From Gordonia sp. PP30 (GTDB taxonomy: Bacteria > Actinomycetota > Actinomycetes > Mycobacteriales > Mycobacteriaceae): 64,000 nt of DNA. A program made the translations under genes and the position numbers. A model generated the notes under the pieces. The model searched no databases, was not told where the DNA came from, and saw only the letters and a list, made by a program, of their open reading frames with translations. Within the stretch, counting starts at the first letter, position 1, and every line of letters begins with the position of its first letter. The stretch spans positions 2,294,001 through 2,358,000 of the forward strand of contig NZ_CP095864.1 in the NCBI RefSeq assembly GCF_023100845.1, given 5' to 3'. Positions 39,410 through 47,794 of the stretch are shown here, in pieces.

Positions 39410-41487
39410 CGCCGTTTCCTGGCCATGTCCAGGAACTCCTGCATCGTCTCGGCGGACGGCGAATCGTTGCGGCGGGACTCCTCCCACTCGTCGATCGCGA
39501 CGATCGCATCGTCGACCGGCACCCCGTTGAGCTGGGTGCCGTCCCGGAAGCGGAAGCTGACGGCGTTGGCGTCGACATCGCGCTCACCGGCGAGCAGCAT
39601 GAACGGCACCTTGGCGGTGGTGTGGGTGCGGATCTTCTTCTGCATGCGGTCGTCGGAGTGGTCGACCTCGGCGCGCACGCGGCGGCCGCGGAGCCGGTTC
39701 ACGACGGACTGCAGGTGCGGCGCGAAGGCGTCGGCGACGGGGATGCCGACCACCTGGACCGGCGCCAGCCAGACCGGGAAGGCACCGGCGTAGTGCTCGG
39801 TGAGCACACCGAAGAACCGCTCGATCGACCCGAACAGCGCGCGGTGGATCATCACCGGGCGCTTCTTGGTGCCGTCGGACGCGGTGTACTCCAGCTCGAA
39901 CAGCTCCGGCTCGAAGAAGTCGAGCTGCAGCGTCGACATCTGCCAGGTGCGCCCCAGCGCGTCCTTGACCTGCACCGAGATCTTGGGGCCGTAGAACGCG
40001 GCCCCGCCCGGATCGGGGACCAGTTCCAGGCCGGACGCCTCGCCGACCTGGCGCAGCGTCTCCGTCGCTTCTTCCCACACCTCGTCGGAACCGACGTACT
40101 TCTCCGGATCCTTGGTGCTCAGCTCCAGGTAGAAGTCGTCCAGGCCGTAGTCCTTGAGCAGTTGCAGCACGAACTGCAGGGTGCCGCTCAGTTCCTCGAC
40201 GATCTGCTCTTGCGTGCAGTAGATGTGCGCATCGTCCTGGGTGAAGCCGCGGGCCCGGGTGAGGCCGTGCACCACGCCGGACTTCTCGTAGCGGTACACC
40301 GACCCGAACTCGAACAGCCGCAGCGGCAGCTCGCGGTAGCTGCGCCCGCGCGACCGGTAGATCAGGTTGTGCATCGGGCAGTTCATCGGCTTGACGTAGT
40401 AGTCCTGCCCGGGCTTGCGGACGGTGCCGTCGTCGTTGTATTCCGCATCCAGATGCATGGGCGGGAACATGCCCTCGGCGTACCAGTCGAGGTGCTTGGA
40501 CACCTCGAACAGGTGGCCCTTGGTGACGTGCGGGGTGTTGACGAATTCGTACCCGGCGGCGGCGTGCTGTTCGCGCGAGTAGTCCTCCATCTCGCGGCGG
40601 ATCACGCCGCCCTTCGGGTGGAACACCGGCAGGCCCGAGCCCAGCTCGTCGGGGAAGCTGAACAGGTCCAGCTCGGCGCCGAGCCGGCGGTGGTCGCGTT
40701 TCTCCGCCTCGGCCAGCCGGTCGAGGTAGGTGTCCATCGCCTCGGTCGACTCCCAGGCGGTGCCGTAGATGCGCTGCAGGTCGGCGAGGGACTGGTCGCC
40801 GCGCCAGTAGGCGGCTGAGCTGCGGGTCAGCGTGAACGCCGGGATGTACTTGGTGGTCGGCACGTGCGGGCCGCGGCACAGGTCGCCCCAGACGCGTTCG
40901 CCGGTGCGCGGGTTGAGGTTGTCGTAGGCGGTGAGCTCTCCCCCGCCGACCTCCATCACCTCGGCGTCGTCGGCGGCCCCCTTGTCGTCGATCAGTTCGA
41001 GCTTGTACGGCTCACCGGCCAGCTCCGCGCGCGCCTCGTCCTTCGACGCGTACACGCGGCGGGAGAAGCGCTGGCCCGACTTGATGATCTGCTTCATCTT
41101 CTTCTCGAGCGCCTTGAGATCCTCCGGGGTGAAGGGTTGCTCGACGTCGAAGTCGTAGTAGAAGCCGTCGGTGATGGGCGGCCCGATGCCCAGCTTGGCG
41201 TCGGGATTGATCGACTGGACCGCCTGGGCCAGGACGTGAGCGGCCGAATGCCGGATCACGCTGCGGCCGGCCTCGGAGTCCGCCGGAACGGGTACGACGT
41301 CGGTGTCGACGGCGGGCGCCCACGACAGATCGCGGAGGGTGCCGTCGGTCTCGGCGACGACGACGATGGCCTGCGGACCCTTGTTCGGGAGTTCCAGCTC
41401 GCGCATGGCCTCACCCGCGGTAGTGCCGGCCGGGACCCGGAACGTTTCCGGCAGGGCGACTCGGTCGGGTGCGGCGTGGTCGGGCAC
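39406..41487 (-). CDS. thrS: Threonyl-tRNA synthetase
   Basis: A 693-residue class II synthetase starting at GTG 41487 ([21 protein letters not shown]), with AGGAG eight bases upstream. It has a TGS domain, the editing domain with [11 protein letters not shown] and RGPHVP, the catalytic core (FRYEKSGV-like [31 protein letters not shown] with the zinc cysteine) and an HGTP_anticodon domain. No T-box or other leader structure was recognised upstream. It heads the HIT-pgsA-patA-pimA operon. Confidence 0.97.
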   Translation of the reverse strand: MPDHAAPDRVALPETFRVPAGTTAGEAMRELELPNKGPQAIVVVAETDGTLRDLSWAPAVDTDVVPVPADSEAGRSVIRHSAAHVLAQAVQSINPDAKLGIGPPITDGFYYDFDVEQPFTPEDLKALEKKMKQIIKSGQRFSRRVYASKDEARAELAGEPYKLELIDDKGAADDAEVMEVGGGELTAYDNLNPRTGERVWGDLCRGPHVPTTKYIPAFTLTRSSAAYWRGDQSLADLQRIYGTAWESTEAMDTYLDRLAEAEKRDHRRLGAELDLFSFPDELGSGLPVFHPKGGVIRREMEDYSREQHAAAGYEFVNTPHVTKGHLFEVSKHLDWYAEGMFPPMHLDAEYNDDGTVRKPGQDYYVKPMNCPMHNLIYRSRGRSYRELPLRLFEFGSVYRYEKSGVVHGLTRARGFTQDDAHIYCTQEQIVEELSGTLQFVLQLLKDYGLDDFYLELSTKDPEKYVGSDEVWEEATETLRQVGEASGLELVPDPGGAAFYGPKISVQVKDALGRTWQMSTLQLDFFEPELFELEYTASDGTKKRPVMIHRALFGSIERFFGVLTEHYAGAFPVWLAPVQVVGIPVADAFAPHLQSVVNRLRGRRVRAEVDHSDDRMQKKIRTHTTAKVPFMLLAGERDVDANAVSFRFRDGTQLNGVPVDDAIVAIDEWEESRRNDSPSAETMQEFLDMARKRR

Positions 41488-41519
41488 GGTGAGGACTCCT
41501 CGGGGCTGGACGCGGGTCG

Positions 41520-42881
41520 TCAGCGCAGGGGTTCTCCGGCGCCGACGGATCTGTTCGCGTTGAATCGTATCGGGTCGCGCCTGCCGCACCACCACAGCGT
41601 GACCGCGAGCGTGGCGAGCAACACCAGCAGGTAGCTCCCCGACGCGATCACCGCGGCCACCGCACGCCAGCCGTGCGGATCGGGATCGGCGAAGAGCCGG
41701 AACATCCCGAACTGAAGCACCGACACGCGGCCGTCCCACTTGTGCGACGGCCAGGTCAGCCCGAAAACGACCACCGCGGCGGGCGCCAGCCACCACAGCC
41801 AGGTCACCGGCCGGGAACGACGCGCCGACTCGACGGCCTGCACCAGTCCGATCAGCAGCAACGGCACCAGCCACACCCAGTGATGGCCCCAGGAGAACGG
41901 CGAGACCGCGCACGACGCCATGCCGGTGATCGTGATCGCCAGCATCGTCGCCCCGCACCGCCAGGCCCACCACGACGCGAACAGCGCGACCACCGCCACC
42001 ACGACGCCGACCGGCAGCCACAACCACGACGGCGCGTTCCACAGGCCCTGCAGCGCACCCAGCCGGACGAAGAACCCGTTGAACGACTGGTTGGCGGGCC
42101 ACGCCAGCGGCCCGATGCGCGACGTGTCGTGCACGGTGACCGTCCAGAACTCCCACGCCTGGCCGGGGATCACCGCGAGCCCGACCACCACGGTGACCGC
42201 GAAGGTCGCCACCGCGACCACGAGCGCCTTCCACTGCCGGGTGACCGCCAGGTACGCGGCGAAGAACAGCGGCGTCAGCTTGATGCCGGCCGCGATCCCG
42301 ATGCCGATACCGCGCCACGGCCCACGCGTGAGGGTGAGGCCGCCGATGATCAGCACGGCCAGCACCAGGTTGATCTGACCGTTGCCGAAGGTGCCGCGGA
42401 CTGGTTCCAGCGCGGTCATCGCGACCGCCGCCAGCACCGTGGCCAGCCAGAACCGGCCGTCCCGGCGGAAACCGAGGCCGCGCAGGGTCAGGGCGACCAG
42501 CAGGACCAGGCAGACGACGTTCACCGCATTCATCGCCAGCACGGCGCGGTGCGGGCTGACCAGGCCGAGCGGCAGCATGGCGATGGCGGCGAACGGCGGG
42601 TAGGTGAACTGCCAGATCTCGAACACCGGTCCGGCGTACAGCGGGGTGCCGTCGATGATCGCCCGCGCTCCGCCGCGGTACACCTTGGTGTCGATGCCGG
42701 GGCCGAACAGGCCGTGGCGGATGTCGCCGACCGTCCCGATGGACAGGTGCCAGACCACGGCGGCGACGGCCAGCACGGCGATCACCCCGACGAGCGCCGC
42801 CGGGATGCTCCGTATCGTCGCGACCCCGACCGAATGTGCTGCCACGGCCGCGACACTACGCCGCCCGGCGACCCCGATCAC
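41520..42881 (-). CDS. GT87-family polyprenyl-phosphate-dependent glycosyltransferase (copy 1)
   Basis: A 453-residue multi-spanning GT-C glycosyltransferase (DUF2029/GT87), likely an alpha-mannosyltransferase using polyprenyl-phosphate-mannose outside the membrane. After the first helix comes [19 protein letters not shown], with an acidic residue where GT-C enzymes keep their catalytic Asp. Other blocks are [41 protein letters not shown] and [14 protein letters not shown]. It resembles the Rv2181/PimE-like mannosyltransferases of lipomannan synthesis, and it neighbours the PIM operon. The start is uncertain, with several in-frame GTG codons. The exact linkage cannot be assigned. Confidence 0.82.
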   Translation of the reverse strand: MIGVAGRRSVAAVAAHSVGVATIRSIPAALVGVIAVLAVAAVVWHLSIGTVGDIRHGLFGPGIDTKVYRGGARAIIDGTPLYAGPVFEIWQFTYPPFAAIAMLPLGLVSPHRAVLAMNAVNVVCLVLLVALTLRGLGFRRDGRFWLATVLAAVAMTALEPVRGTFGNGQINLVLAVLIIGGLTLTRGPWRGIGIGIAAGIKLTPLFFAAYLAVTRQWKALVVAVATFAVTVVVGLAVIPGQAWEFWTVTVHDTSRIGPLAWPANQSFNGFFVRLGALQGLWNAPSWLWLPVGVVVAVVALFASWWAWRCGATMLAITITGMASCAVSPFSWGHHWVWLVPLLLIGLVQAVESARRSRPVTWLWWLAPAAVVVFGLTWPSHKWDGRVSVLQFGMFRLFADPDPHGWRAVAAVIASGSYLLVLLATLAVTLWWCGRRDPIRFNANRSVGAGEPLR

Positions 42882-42927
42882 GGGGGCGCGCCGAGCATTT
42901 CACGCAGATTCCTCCCGCATATCACCC

Positions 42928-44238
42928 CTACCGCGCAACCCGGACGGACCGCAGGTCATCGCGTGTCCGGTACGCGACGAAACCGGCGATCACCGCCGCG
43001 AGCCACAGCAGCGAATAGTGGCCGGCGAGCACCGTGTCGACCGGGTAGGTGTACCAGTGGCCCGCCGCCGGCCGCGGCAGCCCGGAGATCCCGCTGTAGG
43101 TCCAGCGCCCGGTCCCGCGGGTCCACGGGTACGGGAAGACGGTGAGGACGATCAGGGCCGGCGCCGCCCAGCGAAGCCGGCTCAGCGGCCGCTCCCGGTC
43201 GGTGGTCCGCCAGGCCCAGTCGACGGCGATGAGCAGCAGCGGCAGCACCCACACCCAGTGGTGTCCCCAGGAGAACGGCGACACCGCGCAGCCGGTCAGA
43301 CCGGTGAGGGTGACGGCGAACAGTTCGCGGCCGCGCCGATGCGCGAGGGCGGCGACCCAGAAACCGGCGATCGCGGCCGGTCCGGCGACCGCCAGCCACA
43401 TCCACGTCGGCGCCGCGAAGACCGTCGTCCCCCCGTCCCCGAGCCGGGCGTACCGTTCCACGTCGGCGACCCGCAGCAACTGGCTGAGCAGGCCGTTGAT
43501 CGAGTTGTTGCCGTGCCCGTCGACGGCGCCGATCCGGCCCGAATCGAGAAGGGCGCCGGTCCAGTACCGGGCGGCCTGCCCGCCGAGGGCCGCGACGGCG
43601 ACGACGAGGGCGACGGCGAAGGTGACCAGCGCCGTCGCCGCGGTCCGCCACTGCCGGGTGACGAGCAGATAGCCGACGAAGATCAGCGGTGTGAGCTTGA
43701 TCGCGGCCGCGATGCCGACGCCCACACCTCGCCACCGGTCGTCGCTCCACAGCAGATCTGCGAGGACCACGGCCATCAGGATCAGATTGATCTGCCCCAG
43801 CCAGAAGGTCTGCGACAGCGGCTGAAGCAGGTAGCACCCGAGGATCGCGAGCACGGTGAACAGCGCGAGCCGGCGATCCCGGCGGTAGCCGAGCACGGTC
43901 ATCGACCCGGCGATGACCAGACCGGCCGACGCGAGGTTCGTCAGCGCGCCGACCGCGGCCGTGAGCGAGGCCGGCAGCCAGGCCAGCGGAGCGAAGACGA
44001 CGGCGGCGAACGGCGCGTAGGTGAACGGCAGCTTGCTGCCCGGCGCGGTCGGCCCGTACAGCGGCAGACCGTGCAGGACCGCGCGGCCGCCGGCCCGGTA
44101 CACCTCGACGTCGACCGACACCAGGACCGCCGCGGGAAAGCCCGCCATGACGGTCATCCAGACCGCCATCGCCACGGCGACGACGGCGGACACCGCCGCG
44201 CCCACCAGGAGGGGGCCGGGGATCGCTCGCGACTTCAC
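42928..44238 (-). CDS. GT87-family polyprenyl-phosphate-dependent glycosyltransferase (copy 2)
   Basis: A 436-residue paralogue of the adjacent gene, with the same order of blocks: SVDVEVYRAGGRAVLHG, FTYAPFAAVVFAPLAWL, WLGQINLILMAVVLADL, GIAAAIKLTPLIF and the identical [14 protein letters not shown]. About ten membrane helices are expected. The start chosen is GTG 44238, with no Shine-Dalgarno sequence but a TACTCT box seven bases upstream, suggesting a leaderless mRNA. The frame continues upstream across the tRNA-Val region, which cannot be coding. The two tandem copies probably arose by duplication. Confidence 0.82.
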   Translation of the reverse strand: MKSRAIPGPLLVGAAVSAVVAVAMAVWMTVMAGFPAAVLVSVDVEVYRAGGRAVLHGLPLYGPTAPGSKLPFTYAPFAAVVFAPLAWLPASLTAAVGALTNLASAGLVIAGSMTVLGYRRDRRLALFTVLAILGCYLLQPLSQTFWLGQINLILMAVVLADLLWSDDRWRGVGVGIAAAIKLTPLIFVGYLLVTRQWRTAATALVTFAVALVVAVAALGGQAARYWTGALLDSGRIGAVDGHGNNSINGLLSQLLRVADVERYARLGDGGTTVFAAPTWMWLAVAGPAAIAGFWVAALAHRRGRELFAVTLTGLTGCAVSPFSWGHHWVWVLPLLLIAVDWAWRTTDRERPLSRLRWAAPALIVLTVFPYPWTRGTGRWTYSGISGLPRPAAGHWYTYPVDTVLAGHYSLLWLAAVIAGFVAYRTRDDLRSVRVAR

Positions 44239-44253
44239 CGGAGGGAGAGTACG

Positions 44254-44290
44254 CGACGGCCCCTCGCAGATCGTCTGCGAGGGGCCGTCG
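44254..44290 (-). terminator. Strong hairpin terminator after tRNA-Val(CAC)
   Basis: A perfect 17-bp stem (44254-44270 with 44274-44290) and a TCG loop start four bases past the tRNA-Val 3' end on the minus strand. It separates the tRNA from the GT87 gene, whose start lies only 15 bases further on. Confidence 0.85.
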
Positions 44291-44294
44291 TCGG

Positions 44295-44366
44295 TGGTCC
44301 CGGCTGGGATCGAACCAGCGACCTCCCCGGTGTGAACGGGACGCTCTTCCACTGAGCCACGGGACC
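44295..44366 (-). tRNA. tRNA-Val (anticodon CAC)
   Basis: The minus strand folds into a 72-nt cloverleaf. The acceptor stem pairs GGTCCCG with CGGGACC, the D arm is GCTC...GAGC, the anticodon loop TTCACAC lies between TCCCG and CGGGG, and the T arm is GCTGG-TTCGATC-CCAGC. The discriminator is A and CCA is not encoded. It is divergent from the plus-strand tRNA cluster. Confidence 0.96.
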
Positions 44367-44488
44367 GTATTCGGTTGTTCGGTGCGGCGGACCGCACGAG
44401 CAACGAGATTACACACCGATCGGCGCCCGAACCAAATCGGGGCGACTTCCAGCGGAAACACAGCCGCGTAAGACGCTGACCAGCCGAT

Positions 44489-44517
44489 TTGTGTCGTGGC
44501 GGCGAGATGGTTAATGT
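44489..44517 (+). promoter_or_regulatory. Promoter of the first tRNA-Gly operon
   Basis: TTGTGT (44489-44494) and TAATGT (44512-44517) are separated by 17 bases. They precede the transcribed leader that contains GAGTCCACAAGAC (44538-44550), which is repeated before the second tRNA-Gly. Confidence 0.6.
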
Positions 44518-44566
44518 TTCGTTCCGTTGGTGAGCGGGAGTCCACAAGACAGACGTTCACCGGCGT

Positions 44567-44639
44567 GCGGATGTAGCGCAGCTGGTAGCGCATCACCTTG
44601 CCAAGGTGAGGGTCGCGGGTTCGAATCCCGTCATCCGCT
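44567..44639 (+). tRNA. tRNA-Gly (anticodon GCC), copy 1
   Basis: A 73-nt cloverleaf: acceptor GCGGATG with CATCCGC, anticodon stem-loop TCACC-TTGCCAA-GGTGA, T arm CGGG-TTCGAAT-CCCG. The discriminator is T and CCA is not encoded. It is identical in sequence to the copy at 44904. Confidence 0.97.
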
Positions 44640-44662
44640 CTCTGATCTTCTTTACCCTTCCC

Positions 44663-44737
44663 GCGCGATTAGCTCAGTGGGAGAGCGCTTCCCTGACACG
44701 GAAGAGGTCACAAGTTCAATCCTTGTATCGCGCACCA
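44663..44737 (+). tRNA. tRNA-Val (anticodon GAC), copy 1
   Basis: Acceptor GCGCGAT pairs with ATCGCGC, the anticodon stem-loop is CTTCC-CTGACAC-GGAAG, and the T arm is CAAG-TTCAATC-CTTG. The encoded 3' end is ACCA. It lies 23 bases after tRNA-Gly and is identical to the copy at 45084. Confidence 0.97.
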
Positions 44738-44745
44738 TCCACACG

Positions 44746-44772
44746 GAAACCCCCGCCGCCGGCGGGGGTTTC
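44746..44772 (+). terminator. Terminator of the first Gly-Val tRNA operon
   Basis: GAAACCCCCGCC (44746-44757) pairs perfectly with GGCGGGGGTTTC (44761-44772) around a GCC loop. This 12-bp stem starts eight bases after the tRNA-Val CCA, with a TTT at the stem end and a TTT shortly after. Confidence 0.8.
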
Positions 44773-44824
44773 TCGCGTTTCGGACCCCCGGAGAACGCCG
44801 CCGACCAGCGCGGGGATCCCCAGT

Positions 44825-44854
44825 TTGCAATTGCCGCGCACCGCCCGCTAGTGT
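44825..44854 (+). promoter_or_regulatory. Promoter of the second tRNA-Gly operon
   Basis: TTGCAA (44825-44830) and TAGTGT (44849-44854) are 18 bases apart. The downstream leader repeats GAGTCCACAAGAC (44877-44889) at nearly the same distance from tRNA-Gly as in the first operon (27 versus 29 bases). Confidence 0.6.
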
Positions 44855-44903
44855 TTGTTCTCGCCGGTGAGCAATCGAGTCCACAAGACGAGTTCACCGA
44901 CAT

Positions 44904-44976
44904 GCGGATGTAGCGCAGCTGGTAGCGCATCACCTTGCCAAGGTGAGGGTCGCGGGTTCGAATCCCGTCATCCGCT
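44904..44976 (+). tRNA. tRNA-Gly (anticodon GCC), copy 2
   Basis: Same 73-nt sequence and fold as the copy at 44567, with anticodon GCC in the loop TTGCCAA. It is the first tRNA of a Gly-Cys-Val operon. Confidence 0.97.
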
Positions 44977-44983
44977 CGCACCT

Positions 44984-45057
44984 GGTGACGTGGCCGAGTG
45001 GTGAGGCAACGGCCTGCAAAGCCGTGCACACGGGTTCGATTCCCGTCGTCACCTCCA
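44984..45057 (+). tRNA. tRNA-Cys (anticodon GCA)
   Basis: Acceptor GGTGACG pairs with CGTCACC, the anticodon stem-loop is ACGGC-CTGCAAA-GCCGT, and the T arm is CGGG-TTCGATT-CCCG. The 3' end TCCA is encoded. It begins seven bases after tRNA-Gly copy 2. Confidence 0.97.
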
Positions 45058-45083
45058 GAATGTTTCATAATTTCACAGTTCCC

Positions 45084-45158
45084 GCGCGATTAGCTCAGTG
45101 GGAGAGCGCTTCCCTGACACGGAAGAGGTCACAAGTTCAATCCTTGTATCGCGCACCA
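45084..45158 (+). tRNA. tRNA-Val (anticodon GAC), copy 2
   Basis: Same sequence as the copy at 44663, including the encoded ACCA end. It lies 26 bases after tRNA-Cys and is followed by a terminator hairpin. Confidence 0.97.
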
Positions 45159-45162
45159 TCGC

Positions 45163-45193
45163 GGAAGCCCGGGCTCAGAACGCCCGGGCTTCC
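45163..45193. terminator. Shared terminator of the tRNA operon and the convergent lipoprotein gene
   Basis: GGAAGCCCGGGC (45163-45174) pairs with GCCCGGGCTTCC (45182-45193) around a 7-base loop. The lipoprotein stop codon (45175-45177 on the minus strand) sits in the loop, so the hairpin serves both directions and overlaps the last codons of the lipoprotein gene. Confidence 0.8.
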
Positions 45194-45810
45194 TGCATCG
45201 ACAGGACGAAGCCGTGCTCCCCCGACGGCGTGGTGCAGGTGACGCCCGATTCCCGCGAGGTGCACGTGTAGCCGTTGTCGGTGATCGTGTACCCGTACGG
45301 CAGCGGTTTACGCTCCGGCGAGGTGAACACGCCCTGGTTGAAGCACGACGGCGTCACGGTCTCCCCGGACAGGACGAACCCGCGGGAGAGCATGCTCGCC
45401 GGATACTCCGCCGATCCGCGGCAGTCGGCACCGGCCGGGATCGGGGCGGTCTTGGCCTGGCAGCCGGCGGTGTACTGCTCCTTCCCCAGGCGGCACCACA
45501 CGTTGCCGGTGGGCGAGACGAAGGCGACGTCGCCGTCGAGACTGCCACCGGACCGGTAGTCGTCCGGGTTCGCGTTGATCAGGCCCGAGCCCGCGGGCGG
45601 CCCGGGATGCGGGGACACGGCCGCCGGCGGCGTCACCGGTTCGGGAGTGCCGGTGGTGCCGGAGGCGCCGCTGCCCGGAGCGACGGAGGTCACCGTCACC
45701 GTGGAGGTGCCGTCGTGCGCGTGGTCGTCGTCGCTGCCACACCCGGTGATCAGTGCGGCCGCAAGCAATCCGGTCGCCAGCAGCACGGTGGCCGAGAGCG
45801 TGTTCTTCAT
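45175..45810 (-). CDS. Small cysteine-containing lipoprotein of unknown function
   Basis: A 211-residue protein starting MKNTLSATVLLATGLLAAALITGC, with the lipobox ITGC at residue 24. A Thr/Pro/Gly-rich linker (about 30-80) is followed by a globular part with several cysteines (WCRLG, AGCQAK, DCRGS, PSCFNQ, YTCTSRESGVTC) that could form disulfides. The C-terminal CxxxxxxxTC block with GFVLS resembles small secreted proteins found in mycobacteria and relatives, but no function is known. It is divergent from the lipase-like gene, with a palindromic operator-like site between them. Confidence 0.8.
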   Translation of the reverse strand: MKNTLSATVLLATGLLAAALITGCGSDDDHAHDGTSTVTVTSVAPGSGASGTTGTPEPVTPPAAVSPHPGPPAGSGLINANPDDYRSGGSLDGDVAFVSPTGNVWCRLGKEQYTAGCQAKTAPIPAGADCRGSAEYPASMLSRGFVLSGETVTPSCFNQGVFTSPERKPLPYGYTITDNGYTCTSRESGVTCTTPSGEHGFVLSMQEARAF

Positions 45811-45855
45811 CACTCGTTCCGTTTCTCCCGGCCCAATCAGCATTCTAGGCGGTTG

Positions 45856-45877
45856 TCAGTGCACACATGTACACTGA
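45856..45877. promoter_or_regulatory. TetR-like palindromic operator between divergent genes
   Basis: A 22-bp near-palindrome with TCAGTG and CACTGA arms has 9 of 11 base pairs matched. It overlaps a TACACT box (45870-45875) lying seven bases before the ATG of the lipase-like gene, which therefore looks leaderless. A repressor bound here would block that promoter. No TetR-type regulator gene is in the window. Confidence 0.55.
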
Positions 45878-45882
45878 TTGGT

Positions 45883-47115
45883 ATGACGACGGACATCGAC
45901 GCGCGCCGGCGAGAGGTGCGGGCCCTCTCCGAACTGGGCCTCACCGAACTGGCGAAGGCCTCGTCGGGCATCCACCAGACGCACCGGGCGATCTCCGACC
46001 GGGTCTTCGGCCTCGTCGAACGCGGCCTCGGCGCCACCGCCCTCGCGCCGGTCAAAGCCCTGCACGACGGAATCACCGACGGCGTGTACACGATCGTCGC
46101 CGAGTCGACGGCCACCGCCGGCCGGGTCAGCGGCAAGGTCGCCGACCTGCCGCTGGCGACTCCCCTGTCCGAGACGACGACCGGCGCGAGCCTGATCGGC
46201 GTGGTGAACGGGCTGATCGGCGACGAACTCGACGGCAGACAGTCCGCGCTCACCGACAGCAATCTCAGCGTGCGGGTCGCCGGACGGCCGGTCGACGTCA
46301 CCGCCGACGGCCTGCGGGCCGCGTTCCCGCGGGCCGGCCGGCGCGTCGCGGTCTTCGTCCACGGTCTGGTGGAGACCGAACACGCCTGGCGGATCGGCCA
46401 GAAGCACTCCGCGCCCTACGAACACCGACTCTGGGCCGCGGGCGTCACCAGCGTGTTCATCCGGTACAACACCGGCCGACGCATCTCGACCAACGGCCAG
46501 GACCTCGCGGAACTGCTCGACGACCTGGTCCGTTTCTGGCCGAACGACGTCGATGAGCTGATCCTCATCGGGCATTCGATGGGTGGACTGGTGCTGCGCA
46601 GCGCCGCCCACCACGGTAAGGAGGCCGGCCAGCTGTGGACGCAGCGCGTCCGGACGTACGTCAGTCTCGGCACGCCGCACGTCGGCGCCCCGCTGGAGAG
46701 CGTGGCCCACCACGCCAGCGCCGCCCTGACCGCCGTCCCGGAGACCAATGCCTTCGGCCGGCTCCTGCGGCGGCGCTCGGGCGGCATCCGCGACCTGCGG
46801 GCCGGATCCCTGATCGATGACGACTGGGCCGGCCGCGATCCCGACGACCTCGCCCGTGCCCTGGCCGCCGAGATCCCGCTGCTGCCCGGCGCCGACCACT
46901 ACTTCGTCTCGGCGACCCTCACACGCGACCCGCGGCATCCGCTGAGCCGGGTGATCGGCGACGGCCTGGTCCTGCACCACAGCGCCGGCGGCCGCAATTC
47001 GACCCGGCACCTCGGCTTCGACGACGCGAACGGGCTGCATCTCGGCCGCCGCCACCACTTCCACCTGCTCAACGACCCGGCCCTCGCCGACCAGCTGGTC
47101 GCCTGGATCGGCTGA
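45883..47115 (+). CDS. Alpha/beta-hydrolase, lipase/PGAP1-like
   Basis: A 410-residue hydrolase. The N-terminal third (about 1-145) is a helical region with no recognised domain. The alpha/beta-hydrolase core then shows VFVHGLVETEHAWR (oxyanion region), the nucleophile elbow LILIGHSMGGLVLRSA and VSLGTPHVGAPLE, as in triacylglycerol lipases and PGAP1-like proteins. The late histidine is likely within HLLNDP or the nearby HHFH. There is no signal peptide, so it is probably intracellular. The frame is open upstream, but the start at ATG 45883 is supported by the leaderless promoter. The substrate is unknown. Confidence 0.83.
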   Translation: MTTDIDARRREVRALSELGLTELAKASSGIHQTHRAISDRVFGLVERGLGATALAPVKALHDGITDGVYTIVAESTATAGRVSGKVADLPLATPLSETTTGASLIGVVNGLIGDELDGRQSALTDSNLSVRVAGRPVDVTADGLRAAFPRAGRRVAVFVHGLVETEHAWRIGQKHSAPYEHRLWAAGVTSVFIRYNTGRRISTNGQDLAELLDDLVRFWPNDVDELILIGHSMGGLVLRSAAHHGKEAGQLWTQRVRTYVSLGTPHVGAPLESVAHHASAALTAVPETNAFGRLLRRRSGGIRDLRAGSLIDDDWAGRDPDDLARALAAEIPLLPGADHYFVSATLTRDPRHPLSRVIGDGLVLHHSAGGRNSTRHLGFDDANGLHLGRRHHFHLLNDPALADQLVAWIG

Positions 47116-47134
47116 CGCACCGCTCTCGCGCCCC

Positions 47135-47794
47135 TCAGACCCCCAGCGAGGCAAGCACCGCGAGGACCCGCCGGTGGTCGTCGTCGGACACCGGGAGCCC
47201 GAGCTTGGTGAAGATCCCGGTCACGTACTTCTCCACCGTGCCGACGCTCACGAACAGCCGCTGGGCGATCGCCCGGTTGCTGCGCCCCTGGGTCATCAGC
47301 TCGAGCACCTCCCGTTCGCGGCCGGTGAGCGCGTCGAGCGGGTCGTGCCGGGCGGCGAGCATCGCGGACACCACCTGCGGATCGAGGACGGTTCCACCGG
47401 CGTGCACGCGCTCGATGGCGTCGCGCAGGTCGTCGAGCGAGGCGATCCGGTCTTTGAGCAGGTAGCCGACTCCCCCGGCGCCGCCGGCCAGCAGTTCACC
47501 CGCGTACAGCGCCTCCACGTACTGGCTCAGCACCAGCACTCCGGCGCCGCTGTCCCGCGCTCGCAGTTCGCGCGCGGCCCGCAGTCCCTCGTCCCGGAAG
47601 GTCGGGGGCAGGCGGACGTCGAGCACCACCACGTCGGGTGCCAGTTCGGCGACGCGCTCGGACAGGCCGACGGCGTCGCCGAACGCGCCCACGGTCAGGT
47701 AGCCGGCCTCGTCGAGCAGTCGCACGAGACCTTCGCGCAGCAGAACGGAGTCTTCGACGATCAGGACGCGCAGCACTGGCCCGGGTTCATTCAC
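47135..47794 (-). CDS. NarL/LuxR-family response regulator
   Basis: A 219-residue regulator. The receiver domain has LIVEDSVLLREGL (acidic pocket), VVLDVRLPP with the phospho-acceptor Asp, and YLLKDR with the conserved lysine. The C-terminal LuxR HTH reads LTGREREVLELMTQGRSNRAIAQ then VSVGTVEKYVTGIFTKLG. It starts at GTG 47794, overlapping the sensor kinase stop by four bases. It should be phosphorylated by that kinase and then bind DNA; targets are unknown. Confidence 0.94.
   Translation of the reverse strand: MNEPGPVLRVLIVEDSVLLREGLVRLLDEAGYLTVGAFGDAVGLSERVAELAPDVVVLDVRLPPTFRDEGLRAARELRARDSGAGVLVLSQYVEALYAGELLAGGAGGVGYLLKDRIASLDDLRDAIERVHAGGTVLDPQVVSAMLAARHDPLDALTGREREVLELMTQGRSNRAIAQRLFVSVGTVEKYVTGIFTKLGLPVSDDDHRRVLAVLASLGV

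Noticed and set aside
44239-44547. N-terminal extension of GT87 copy 2 across the tRNA-Val gene
   Set aside because: The extension would translate a tRNA and a terminator hairpin. A start at GTG 44238 after these elements is the only sensible choice.
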